A DNA stretch of 29,049 nucleotides, from the IMG/VR virus record IMGVR_UViG_3300044634_005102, positions 1 through 29,049 of that record; one strand, given 5' to 3'. The notes beneath the pieces are model-generated. The model saw nothing but the letters and a program-made list of their open reading frames with translations. It was not told where the DNA came from and searched no databases. Numbering within the stretch: the stretch's first letter is position 1; the number at the start of each line of letters is the position of its first letter. Origin of the DNA: a virus. The position numbers were made by a program, and so were the translations under genes. This document shows, in pieces, positions 6,914-13,282 of this stretch.

Positions 6914-7107
6914 AAATAAGTGCCGCAGAATTACCGCAGAATTACCGCAGAATAGAAATTATGCGGCACAGGATGACTGCCGCAAAATTAGTGCCGCATA
7001 ATCCCCCCTTAAAGGGGGGGAATTATTCTGCGGCACTTAATTTTTCGGCGTCGTCATTTCCGTCCTGTAATTGCCGCAAAATAGATTTGTGCGGTAGCAC
7101 ACTATGA
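6910..7107 (+). CDS. Doubtful short ORF spanning the iteron-like array
   Basis: This 65-codon ORF starts at an ATGA overlap with the helicase stop and ends in an ATGA overlap with the next start, so its spacing fits the operon. However, its sequence is read through the CCGCA repeats and has no domain (ELPQNYRRIEIMRHRM...). It may be a repeat-encoded peptide, a ribosome path linking the two genes, or a chance frame. Kept as doubtful. Confidence 0.25.
   Translation: MKISAAELPQNYRRIEIMRHRMTAAKLVPHNPPLKGGNYSAALNFSASSFPSCNCRKIDLCGSTL
6921..7096. repeat. Iteron-like CCGCA repeat array, candidate origin
   Basis: About nine copies of a core TGCCGCA(G/A/T)AAT occur here. Three are exact or near-exact tandem 11-mers (6921-6931, 6932-6942, 6943-6953). 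Further copies are at 6957-6968 (reverse), 6978-6990, 6991-7002, 7024-7034 (reverse), 7071-7083, and a partial reverse copy at 7087-7096. An 11-bp period places sites on one DNA face. The array follows the helicase and precedes a structured inverted repeat, which is how phage and plasmid origins are often built. A repressor array is the alternative. Confidence 0.6.
6990..7037. repeat. Large imperfect inverted repeat inside the iteron array
   Basis: AGTGCCGCA (6990-6998) pairs with TGCGGCACT (7029-7037). Inside, TAAT (6999-7002) pairs with ATTA (7022-7025) after a 3-nt bulge, and C6 (7003-7008) pairs with the G run at 7014-7020 around a short TTAAA loop. The arms carry the iteron core itself. 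The structure could be an origin cruciform or an RNA hairpin. It lacks a following T tract, so it is not a typical terminator. Confidence 0.55.
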
Positions 7108-7361
7108 ACACCCCCAAAAAACAACACGACCCATACATCGGCTGCCAAGCCTGCGGCCGCGAATGGCAAGACCACCCAGGCATCACCCACACCTGCCGAC
7201 TCGCCACCGATCTGGCGACCTACCTCCGCTGGGCCCTCGATCATGTCGAGCCGCCCGAATACTCCCGCGACATCGGCGAGCAGGAAGTCTACTGGCAATC
7301 CGTCGAGGAAGCCCGGCGCCTCGTCGTCGAGGCAAGCAATTGGAAAGCACGCCAACCATGA
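7104..7361 (+). CDS. Small protein with possible zinc-binding Cys pair
   Basis: This 85-residue protein has CQAC near residues 14-17 followed by HTC near 29-31 (IGCQACG...GITHTCR), a plausible zinc site. The remainder is helical and acidic (DLATYLRWALDHVEPPEYSRD, VEEARRLVVEASNW). Family unknown. It starts just after the iteron array and overlaps the next gene by ATGA at 7358, so it is coupled to the candidate small terminase. Confidence 0.6.
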   Translation: MNTPKKQHDPYIGCQACGREWQDHPGITHTCRLATDLATYLRWALDHVEPPEYSRDIGEQEVYWQSVEEARRLVVEASNWKARQP

Positions 7362-8146
7362 AACCCAAACGATCCGCCAAACCCGAAACAAAGCACAGCA
7401 TCGCCACCAAGCTGGCCACCGAATTCCAAGTCAGCGTCCAGACGGCCACCCAGTGGTTCGATGCCGGTTGCCCCATGGATTACGAGGAGGCCGTGCAATG
7501 GAAGCTCCAGAAGCGGGCACAAGCCGCGATTAAGTCCGAGATGGGTTCGCAGCCCAACAAGCTGGAAAAAGCCCTACAACAGGCCGCAGCGTGCGAAGAA
7601 ACGGTCAACTGGGATGCCATGTCAACCCAGTTCCGACAAATGTGCGATATCGTGGCCGAGTTCTTCCTGATGGGCATGACGGTCACAACCATCAATACCA
7701 AGCTCGGTGTCGCCGTGCCTGTCATCAATCGCATCATAGCTAACCATCCCGATACCAAAGAGAAGGAAGCTCAAGCCCGCACCAATCGCCTTCGAGAGAT
7801 CGCCAGGCTGTCATCCGATGCACTGGTTGACATGCTCGGGAACCCCATGCAACTCGCCAAGATGAAGCCCGCCGAGCTCAACTTCATCCTTGGCACCGCG
7901 CAAGACAAGCTCAGAGACTCCGAAGGTGGAGCGCAGCTCACCATCAGCATCCACAATAAAATCAATGCATTGTCATTTGAAGAACTCATCAACAGCATCC
8001 CCAAACAAGTTGATGCCATCGATGCAGAGTTCGAGATCGAGACGCCGTCGGGAACCAGTAGCAGTGTGAGCGCCGCCGTTTCAAAACCTCCGCTCAGTCT
8101 CAATAAGAGCACCGAAAACGAGCCCGAATCTGACGCGTCCGAGTAA
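7358..8146 (+). CDS. Nu1-like DNA-binding protein, candidate small terminase subunit
   Basis: This 262-residue protein begins with a helix-turn-helix (about residues 14-50: ATKLATEFQVSVQTATQWF) followed by DAGCPMDYEEAVQW, the pattern of Nu1/TerS-type domains in which a GMP/GCP-like turn and an EAVxW helix follow the HTH. The middle (about 95-190) is helical and could oligomerise; the C-terminus (230-262) is a Ser/Glu-rich disordered tail. A small terminase selects phage DNA for the large subunit, which lies 1.7 kb downstream. A replication or transcription regulator cannot be excluded. Confidence 0.5.
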   Translation: MKPKRSAKPETKHSIATKLATEFQVSVQTATQWFDAGCPMDYEEAVQWKLQKRAQAAIKSEMGSQPNKLEKALQQAAACEETVNWDAMSTQFRQMCDIVAEFFLMGMTVTTINTKLGVAVPVINRIIANHPDTKEKEAQARTNRLREIARLSSDALVDMLGNPMQLAKMKPAELNFILGTAQDKLRDSEGGAQLTISIHNKINALSFEELINSIPKQVDAIDAEFEIETPSGTSSSVSAAVSKPPLSLNKSTENEPESDASE

Positions 8147-8291
8147 GTCACTGCAAATCAACCCAAGCTCACTATCTATTCTAGGTGTTATCAGAAGTTA
8201 TAAGCCAATAATCGCCCGACAGGGGGGGGAGGGGGGTCGGTCCGCTGGCTCCGCAAAATTACCCCCACTCGTCCAGCCCCCGAAAAATTTT
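8147..8291. other. Intergenic region with G-run hairpin
   Basis: This gap has no credible ORF. CCGAC (8216-8220) and GTCGG (8235-8239) flank a loop of G7-A-G5/6, making a G-rich hairpin. Two C runs follow (8260-8265 region and 8276-8280) that could also pair with the G runs. It may be a pausing or regulatory structure; no T tract follows, so it is not an obvious terminator. An AT-rich GAAAAATTTT lies just before the next ATG. Confidence 0.3.
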
Positions 8292-8570
8292 ATGAAAAAA
8301 CAGCAACCTAACAAGCAAGAAACAAAACAAGATCAACCGCCTATGCCTCCTGAGTGGCCGAGGATGGGCAAGGCCGCGCCTGGGAGACAACCGCAGAACC
8401 CCCGTGTGTTGAGGGTAGACCTCGACGGCGAAGTCGTGAATGTGCAGGTGCGGTCGAATACCTATTACCGGGCGAACGAGCCGGTCTTGGTGGGAGTGGA
8501 CGCCGGAGGTGCGTTGGTGGCAGTGAAGCCGAAGACGAATGCGCTGTTGCATGGGGGGTATGAGGGATGA
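8292..8570 (+). CDS. Small protein, unknown
   Basis: This 92-residue protein has a Lys/Gln-rich disordered N-terminus (about 1-40) and a beta-type C-terminal half (RVLRVDLDGEVVNVQVRSNTY, then EPVLVGVDAGGALVAVKPK). That layout resembles a small SH3-like or oligonucleotide-binding barrel, but no family is recognised. The AT-rich start has no Shine-Dalgarno, and the C-terminus overlaps the next start (ATGA at 8567). Confidence 0.5.
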   Translation: MKKQQPNKQETKQDQPPMPPEWPRMGKAAPGRQPQNPRVLRVDLDGEVVNVQVRSNTYYRANEPVLVGVDAGGALVAVKPKTNALLHGGYEG

Positions 8571-8764
8571 CGCCAAACGAAATGCTTTCTATGATTGCGC
8601 AGCTACGGCGCGAGCGCAATGAGGCTTTGGCTCAAGTCAAAGAGTTAATTTATATTTCAGAACGCGCTATTGCGCTCGCGGACATTGATTATGAGAACGA
8701 CAAGTTCGGCGTTGTCTCCGAACTCCGATCCGATCTGGAAAAAATAAAGGGGGGCGCGAAATGA
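8567..8764 (+). CDS. Small coiled-coil protein (accessory cluster, copy 1)
   Basis: This 65-residue protein starts at an ATGA overlap. It contains QLRRERNEALAQVKEL near residues 12-27, a heptad-type helix related to KLERERDEA-containing neighbours, and it ends KGGAK at the repeated junction. The local sequence is AT-richer than the flanking head genes. Such short proteins are common phage accessory genes with unknown function. Confidence 0.6.
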   Translation: MTPNEMLSMIAQLRRERNEALAQVKELIYISERAIALADIDYENDKFGVVSELRSDLEKIKGGAK

Positions 8765-9168
8765 GCTTTAACCCACAAATAATCGAACTCGCTGATGGAC
8801 TAAAATGCGTTTTATTAGAGGAATATAAAAAACTGGAGCGCGAGCGGGACGAGGCGCGAGCGGAGCTATCCTTGAAATGTCAATCTGTGACAATCGCAAG
8901 TGGAACCATTTCCGACTTACTCAAAAAAATCGAGCGTTTTGAAAAACAGATCGAAGGATTGAACAACTTTGCCAACGAGAGGTTTGACGAAATTCAGCGA
9001 GTTAGACGCGAGCGCGACGAGGCGATGAGGCAAAACGCCAAGTTGCGCGACATTGCGGAGAGGGCGCAAACTATTTGCGAAAGATGGGTATCTCCGCAAT
9101 ACGCAGACGCAGGAGCCGTAAAACAACTCCGCGCCGAACTCGATCAACTGATGGAGGGCGCGAAATGA
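8761..9168 (+). CDS. Coiled-coil protein (accessory cluster, copy 2)
   Basis: This 135-residue protein is mostly helical. It contains KLERERDEARAEL at about residues 24-36 and RVRRERDEAMRQNAKL at about 82-97, two copies of the cluster's ERDEA motif, and ends MEGAK at the repeated junction. A long coiled coil is expected at about 20-100. The nucleotide core GCGCGAGCGNGACGAGGCG recurs at 8838-8856 and 9006-9024. Function is unknown. Confidence 0.65.
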   Translation: MSFNPQIIELADGLKCVLLEEYKKLERERDEARAELSLKCQSVTIASGTISDLLKKIERFEKQIEGLNNFANERFDEIQRVRRERDEAMRQNAKLRDIAERAQTICERWVSPQYADAGAVKQLRAELDQLMEGAK

Positions 9169-9404
9169 CCGCTAAAGAAGTGAGCTTTAATGGCGAGGCA
9201 AATATCTTCACCCCTACTCGCTTTTCGGATTTAGCCCACCAGCGTTTAACCATTCGGTTTTTAAAAGGAAGAACTGAGCACCTAAGCAGGGCGCAAGAAA
9301 TGCCTAATCATTTCTTTTGGAACAGAGAAACGGAAACTTTCTACTACATCAACCGTGCAAAAAGGTTGTTTCGCGTCGAGTTTGTTGAGGAGGGCGCGAA
9401 ATGA
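9165..9404 (+). CDS. Small protein of accessory cluster, unknown
   Basis: This 79-residue protein starts at the ATGA in the second copy of the junction repeat and ends EEGAK at the third. It lacks the ERDEA motif and looks mixed alpha/beta with aromatic residues (NHFFWNRETETFYYINRAKRLFRVEF). No domain is recognised. An upstream in-frame extension to 9075 would lie inside the previous gene. Confidence 0.55.
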   Translation: MTAKEVSFNGEANIFTPTRFSDLAHQRLTIRFLKGRTEHLSRAQEMPNHFFWNRETETFYYINRAKRLFRVEFVEEGAK

Positions 9405-9637
9405 GCGACACCCCAGAGACGGATGCTGCGCAACATGAAGGACTGCTTAGAACAAACCCGATTCCGATGCAGGTCGTTACAGCCAACTTCGCTCGCAAGT
9501 TGGAGCGCGAGCGCGACGAGGCGTGGGAGATCGCAGGCAGGTTGGCACATTTTCTGGAGCGCCCAGCTTACTCGGTGGATGAGGCAATCGCCCGAATGGA
9601 GGCGTTGAATTCTTACAAGAAGCAAAAAAGCCAATGA
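9401..9637 (+). CDS. Coiled-coil protein (accessory cluster, copy 3)
   Basis: This 78-residue protein starts MSDTPETDAAQH and contains NFARKLERERDEAWEIAG at about residues 29-46, a very common small phage protein pattern. The start lies in the third junction repeat (ATGA at 9401). The nucleotide core recurs at 9503-9523. Its role is unknown; related genes are frequent in phage accessory regions. Confidence 0.65.
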   Translation: MSDTPETDAAQHEGLLRTNPIPMQVVTANFARKLERERDEAWEIAGRLAHFLERPAYSVDEAIARMEALNSYKKQKSQ

Positions 9638-9885
9638 CCTGCCCGACTTGCCAATCTCCCACGCGAGTGGTCTCCTGCCGTTCTGTTGGCGAGGGGTTTA
9701 TTCGTCGGCGCCGGTGTGAGAACGACCACCGTTTCAACACCGCCGAGGTCTCGCACCTCGGCCCCTTCCCCTGGGCAAAGAAAACCGTGACCAAGCCCAC
9801 CAAGCGCCCCAAACGCACCCACAAGGCCAAGCCTAAGCCCTCGGATTGGCTCACCCGCATCAACGACAAGCTCGCCGCCCTATGA
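9634..9885 (+). CDS. Zinc-ribbon protein with NrdR-like motif
   Basis: This 83-residue protein has C3-P-T-C6 followed by VVSCRSVGEGFIRRRRCENDHRFNT (C28, H31), which follows the NrdR zinc-ribbon pattern CPxC...RRR.C..C..RF.T, but with His at the last ligand position. No ATP-cone domain follows; instead there is a Lys/Pro-rich basic tail (about 48-70). It might bind DNA or a partner in packaging or transcription. It starts by ATGA overlap and its stop overlaps the terminase start at 9882. Confidence 0.65.
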   Translation: MTCPTCQSPTRVVSCRSVGEGFIRRRRCENDHRFNTAEVSHLGPFPWAKKTVTKPTKRPKRTHKAKPKPSDWLTRINDKLAAL

Positions 9886-11492
9886 CCTTCACCCAAACTC
9901 CCCACCCGCTGCTGCCATTTATCCCGCCGGAGCTTTTCGTTTCCGACTTCGAGGCGGCTAAAGCCCTTCTTGCCGAGAGGGAACGCCGCATTGTCTTGGA
10001 AAAAGAGGATCCGATCCGCTACGGCTACGAGCCCGAGCACTGGACCAAGGCCGAAAAGATCGCCAAACGCTACCGCGATCTTTTGGTCCTCGGAGGCAAC
10101 CGCTCCGGCAAGTCCACATGGGCAGGAAAAATGGTCGTCCGCACCCTGCTGGAGAAGCCCGCGAGCCGCGTGTGGTGCTTCCAGACCACAAACGACAACA
10201 GCATCTCGATGCAGCAGCCCATCGTGTGGAATTTCATGCCCGCCGAGCTGCGAACGGCCAAGCGCAGCAAGATCACCAACATTTCCTACACGCAGAAGAA
10301 CGGTTTCTCCGAAAATACCGCCGTCCTTCCGAACAAATCGCAGGTGTGGTTCCGCAATTACGCCCAGGACATCACGACAATAGAGGGTGGTGAGATCGAT
10401 TTAGCCTGGTGCGACGAATTAGTGCCCCTCGACTGGCTTGAGACCATCCGATTCCGCCTTCTCGACCGAAATGGCATCCTCCTCGTCACATTTACCCCCA
10501 TCGAAGGCTACTCGCCCACGGTAAAAAACTATCTCCAGGGCGCCAAGACGCTCGAGGAGTGCGATGCCGAGCTTTTGCCGAGAAAAAGCGGCAAGGGATT
10601 TGAAAAAGTCCCCGTCGTGCAGGAATGCACCAGCCGCCACGCCGGCATCATCTATTTTCAGACCAAAAACAACCCGTGGGCAGGCTACGGGCGCATGAAG
10701 ACCGAGCTCGCCAAGCAACCGCGAGAAAAAATCCTGTGCCGCGCCTACGGCGTCCCCGTCAAGGCCGCCGCCACACGCTTCCCCCGCTTCCGCGAGTCGG
10801 TGCATGTCGTCAAGGCCGACCAGATTCCCCAGGAAGGCACGAACTACCTCTTCTGCGACCCGGCGGGCGGAAAAAACTGGTTCATGCTCTGGATCCGAGT
10901 GGACGCCGCCGAGCGGGCGTGGGTCTACCGCGAGTGGCCGCAGACCGATACCTACATCGAGGGCGTCGGCTACGCCGGGCCGTGGGCGATCAGCAGCGGC
11001 AAGAAAGCCGACGGCGAAGCCGGTGAGGGGCAGAAATCCTTTGGGTATGGGTTGCTCGCCTACAAGGCCGAAATCGAGCGCATGGAAGCCCTCGACGGGG
11101 TCAAGATTTTTGAGCGCTGGATAGACTCAAGGTATGCGAACACCACCGTCGCCGGCACCCGCGAGCAATCCACCACCCTCCTCGAGGAACTCGAAGATGT
11201 CGGCATGTCCTTCCGATCCTGCCCTGGCGAGAACATCGAAGAAGGCGTCGGCCTCATCAACAACGCATTGTTTTATGACGAAGAAGCACCCATCGACCAC
11301 ACCAACGCGCCTCGGCTCTACATATCCGAGTGCTGCACCAACACCATCTGGGCTCTTAAAGAATGGACCGGATCCGACGGCCAGAAAGGCGCCAGCAAAG
11401 ACCCCATCGACTGCCTCCGCTACCTCCTCGCCTCTGGAGTCGGCAATGTGGAAGGAGGAAAGCTCAATGTCACCGGAGGAGGTGCCTATTAA
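9882..11492 (+). CDS. Terminase large subunit
   Basis: This 536-residue protein powers DNA packaging and cuts the concatemer. The ATPase has Walker A GGNRSGKST (residues 71-79, K77) and Walker B IDLAWCDE (D178, E179), then a coupling strand LLVTFTP. The nuclease domain carries D326 (FCDPAGG), D415 (RWIDSRY) and D510 with D507 (KDPIDCL), the RNase H-like metal sites. Length is typical. The start is the ATGA overlap with the zinc-ribbon gene; a longer frame to 9846 would overlap that gene further. Confidence 0.95.
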   Translation: MTFTQTPHPLLPFIPPELFVSDFEAAKALLAERERRIVLEKEDPIRYGYEPEHWTKAEKIAKRYRDLLVLGGNRSGKSTWAGKMVVRTLLEKPASRVWCFQTTNDNSISMQQPIVWNFMPAELRTAKRSKITNISYTQKNGFSENTAVLPNKSQVWFRNYAQDITTIEGGEIDLAWCDELVPLDWLETIRFRLLDRNGILLVTFTPIEGYSPTVKNYLQGAKTLEECDAELLPRKSGKGFEKVPVVQECTSRHAGIIYFQTKNNPWAGYGRMKTELAKQPREKILCRAYGVPVKAAATRFPRFRESVHVVKADQIPQEGTNYLFCDPAGGKNWFMLWIRVDAAERAWVYREWPQTDTYIEGVGYAGPWAISSGKKADGEAGEGQKSFGYGLLAYKAEIERMEALDGVKIFERWIDSRYANTTVAGTREQSTTLLEELEDVGMSFRSCPGENIEEGVGLINNALFYDEEAPIDHTNAPRLYISECCTNTIWALKEWTGSDGQKGASKDPIDCLRYLLASGVGNVEGGKLNVTGGGAY

Positions 11493-11658
11493 ACGCCGCA
11501 CGCTCCGCAAGCGCGATGTCATGGACCTCCTCGGCATTTCGGAGCGCACCTACAAGACCTACATCGAAGTCGGCCTCCTGCACCCGCTCCCCGCGCCCCG
11601 GCAGAAACGCCACACCTTTTCACTCGCAGCCATCATCAAAAAATTCCAACTCGCCTGA
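11467..11658 (+). CDS. Small HTH protein overlapping the terminase end
   Basis: This 63-residue protein overlaps the last 26 bp of the terminase gene in another frame. RKRDVMDLLGISERTYKTYIEVGLL (about 16-40) is a MerR/excisionase-type helix-turn-helix, followed by a wing-like FSLAAI. The upstream ATG at 11467 is chosen because the HTH begins before the internal ATG at 11518; GGAAGGAGG precedes it. It probably regulates transcription or assists packaging; neither is proven. Confidence 0.65.
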   Translation: MSPEEVPIKRRTLRKRDVMDLLGISERTYKTYIEVGLLHPLPAPRQKRHTFSLAAIIKKFQLA

Positions 11659-11662
11659 CCCT

Positions 11663-11944
11663 ATGATCACCCTAAAAAAAACCACCCGCTACATGCTGCC
11701 AGACCGGCTCGACGACGACGACATGCGCACTGCGCTGTGCATGCCCGGCAGCAAGCCGCTCGTCGCGCAGGCCGTCCTGCAAGTCCTCCGCGACCATATC
11801 GATGACGCCACCGAATTGGTCGGCAGCATCAAGACCGCCACCGAGCACGGCCAGCTCGCCCACTGCGCCGGAGCCCTCGACGCCCTGCGCGGCTTTGAGT
11901 CCGACCTCCTCCAGCGCATTGACGAAGCGAGCAAGAAGATGTAG
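11663..11944 (+). CDS. Small helical protein, unknown
   Basis: This 93-residue protein begins 4 bp after the HTH gene. After a short basic start (MITLKKTTRY) it is acidic and helical (LVAQAVLQVLRDHIDDATELVGSI, LDALRGFESDLLQRIDEASKKM). It could form a helical bundle. No family is recognised. It is the last gene before the terminator. Confidence 0.55.
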   Translation: MITLKKTTRYMLPDRLDDDDMRTALCMPGSKPLVAQAVLQVLRDHIDDATELVGSIKTATEHGQLAHCAGALDALRGFESDLLQRIDEASKKM

Positions 11945-11969
11945 AAAACTTTCGGCGGTCATTGAGGGC

Positions 11970-12056
11970 ATGCCGTCTCGCCGTTCCCAGTGGGTAAGCG
12001 AGGCGACCATGAGCGACCTGAGCCGTCGGACCTTTTTCAGCCCAGCGAACCGTTAA
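11970..12056 (+). CDS. Doubtful 28-codon ORF before the terminator
   Basis: The ORF reads MPSRRSQWVSEATMSDLSRR then six more residues, and ends inside the left arm of the terminator hairpin. It is Arg/Ser-rich with a possible TGAGGG RBS. Nothing supports function beyond position, so it may be a chance frame. The rest of 11945-12224 holds the terminator and about 140 bp with no + strand gene. Confidence 0.2.
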   Translation: MPSRRSQWVSEATMSDLSRRTFFSPANR

Positions 12057-12081
12057 GCAATCCTTAGCGGTTCGCTTTTTT
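12044..12081 (+). terminator. Rho-independent terminator after the packaging genes
   Basis: AGCGAACCGTTAAG (12044-12057) pairs with CTTAGCGGTTCGCT (12063-12076) across a 5-nt loop, 14 bp with a single G-U pair. A T tract follows (12076-12081). This is a textbook intrinsic terminator on the + strand. It separates the early/packaging operon from the head operon, implying a separate promoter for scaffold and capsid or antitermination. Confidence 0.85.
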
Positions 12082-12226
12082 CTGCCGTTATAGGTCGGTC
12101 GATGCCTGTTTCTGCCGCTCTGGGTGCGGCACCGTAGATTTCCAGAATTCTGTCGTCATTCTGAATTTCAACGAGCCCCTGTGCCGCTCGCCCCAAAAGG
12201 CACTGACCCACTTGGTTGGAAACCAT
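12053..12226 (-). CDS. Possible minus-strand small ORF in the operon gap
   Basis: A 57-codon minus-strand ORF (MVSNQVGQCLLGRAAQGL..., later DDRILEIYGAAPRAAE) fills the gap between the terminator and the scaffold gene. Its composition looks protein-like, but no RBS or family is seen, its start overlaps the scaffold ATG, and its stop lies in the terminator stem. It may be a gene remnant or chance. It would be the only minus-strand gene. Confidence 0.2.
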   Translation of the reverse strand: MVSNQVGQCLLGRAAQGLVEIQNDDRILEIYGAAPRAAETGIDRPITAEKSEPLRIA

Positions 12227-13247
12227 GACGCCAGACACAAACGACACCCCACTATCGCTCACCGACATTGCAGCCGAAATCGGCTTCGATCTCGAGGAGA
12301 TAACCCCGCAGGAACAACCCGCCGCCGAGGAGACCGAAGCCGCGCCAGAAGCGCAGCCAGAGGCCACCGAGACGGAGGACGCCTCAGCGGAAACTGATCT
12401 TTCACAGGATACCGACGAAAAGTCTGACGACGACAGCGACGCCGAGTCCGAAGAGGACAAAGACGACGCCGAGCCGGAAGAGGAAAAGAACCCCGTCCCC
12501 GAGAAGCTCCTCAAGCGCATCGACAAAATCACGGCCAAGCGCCGCGAGGCCGAAGAACGCGCCGAGACCCTCGAAAGCGAGGTCAGCGAGCTGCGAGCCA
12601 AACTCGACGCCACCGTTCCCATCCAAGTTACGCCCACTGCGAGCGACCCGCTCGCCGATGTGGAAACGCCCGAGCAACTCGAAGACCGAGTTGCCACCGC
12701 GAAGAAAATCCGCGCTTGGGCGATCAAGAATTTGGAAGGCGGCACCGTCCAGAATGCCGCCGGCGAGGATGTCTACTACGAGCCTTCCCAGGTTCGTGAA
12801 TACCTCGCCACCGCCGACGAGCTCCTCACCGAGCACGCCCCCAAGCGCAAGGAATGGATTTCGCACCGCAGCATGGTCCTCAACGAAGCCAAGGCCGTCT
12901 ACCCGGCACTCTTCAAGGCAGGCACCCAAGAGCACGAAAGCCTCTTGGCCACCATCAAAGCCCATCCCTACCTCAAAAATCTCCCCCAACTCGAGATGAT
13001 CGTGGGAGACGCGATGGAAGGCATGAAGCTCCGCTTCGCCCGAGCCGAGGCCGCCCAGAAAAAAGCCGCATCGTCCAAGACCGAGTCGAAATCCCCCGTG
13101 AAAGCCAGCAACCCGCCGAGTCCTGCAAAAGGTGCCCGAGTGCCCGCCCAAGACATAGCGAACCGCGAAGGAGCAAGAAACCTGCTCACTCGAGGATCCG
13201 CACTCAAAACCGACGACATCGCAGCGTTCCTCGAAGGAGCGCTCTAA
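12225..13247 (+). CDS. Scaffold protein (putative)
   Basis: This 340-residue protein lies directly before the major capsid gene, the usual place for a scaffold. Residues 25-92 are extremely acidic (many Glu/Asp). Residues 92-130 are a Lys/Arg/Glu coiled coil (KRIDKITAKRREAEERAET). The middle is helical and the C-terminus (about 280-340) is Lys/Ser/Pro-rich. Acidic N-terminus, coiled coil and basic C-terminus fit scaffolds that guide capsid assembly and then leave. The ATG at 12225 is preferred to an in-frame TTG at 12216. Confidence 0.8.
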   Translation: MTPDTNDTPLSLTDIAAEIGFDLEEITPQEQPAAEETEAAPEAQPEATETEDASAETDLSQDTDEKSDDDSDAESEEDKDDAEPEEEKNPVPEKLLKRIDKITAKRREAEERAETLESEVSELRAKLDATVPIQVTPTASDPLADVETPEQLEDRVATAKKIRAWAIKNLEGGTVQNAAGEDVYYEPSQVREYLATADELLTEHAPKRKEWISHRSMVLNEAKAVYPALFKAGTQEHESLLATIKAHPYLKNLPQLEMIVGDAMEGMKLRFARAEAAQKKAASSKTESKSPVKASNPPSPAKGARVPAQDIANREGARNLLTRGSALKTDDIAAFLEGAL

Positions 13248-13282
13248 CCCCCCAAATCCAAACCAACACCCCCCCTTAACAT

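Larger units (their letters stand above)
8749..9404. repeat. Three-copy gene-junction repeat GGGCGCGAAATGA
   Basis: The 13-bp GGGCGCGAAATGA occurs at 8752-8764, 9156-9168 and 9392-9404. The last two copies extend to GGAGGGCGCGAAATGA. Each spans the Shine-Dalgarno, stop and start of one gene pair, so upstream proteins end in GAK and downstream ones begin at ATGA. Sequence identity over the junctions suggests the genes were duplicated or shuffled as cassettes. Confidence 0.7.

Noticed and set aside
6921-7096. CRISPR array
   Set aside because: Units are 11-13 bp, partly tandem and in both orientations, with no uniform spacers and no cas effector or adaptation genes; the Cas4-like gene is the common phage nuclease.
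8221-8236. G-quadruplex from G7-A-G6
   Set aside because: Only two G tracts are present, so an intramolecular quadruplex would need very short or zero loops; listed only as a G-rich hairpin.
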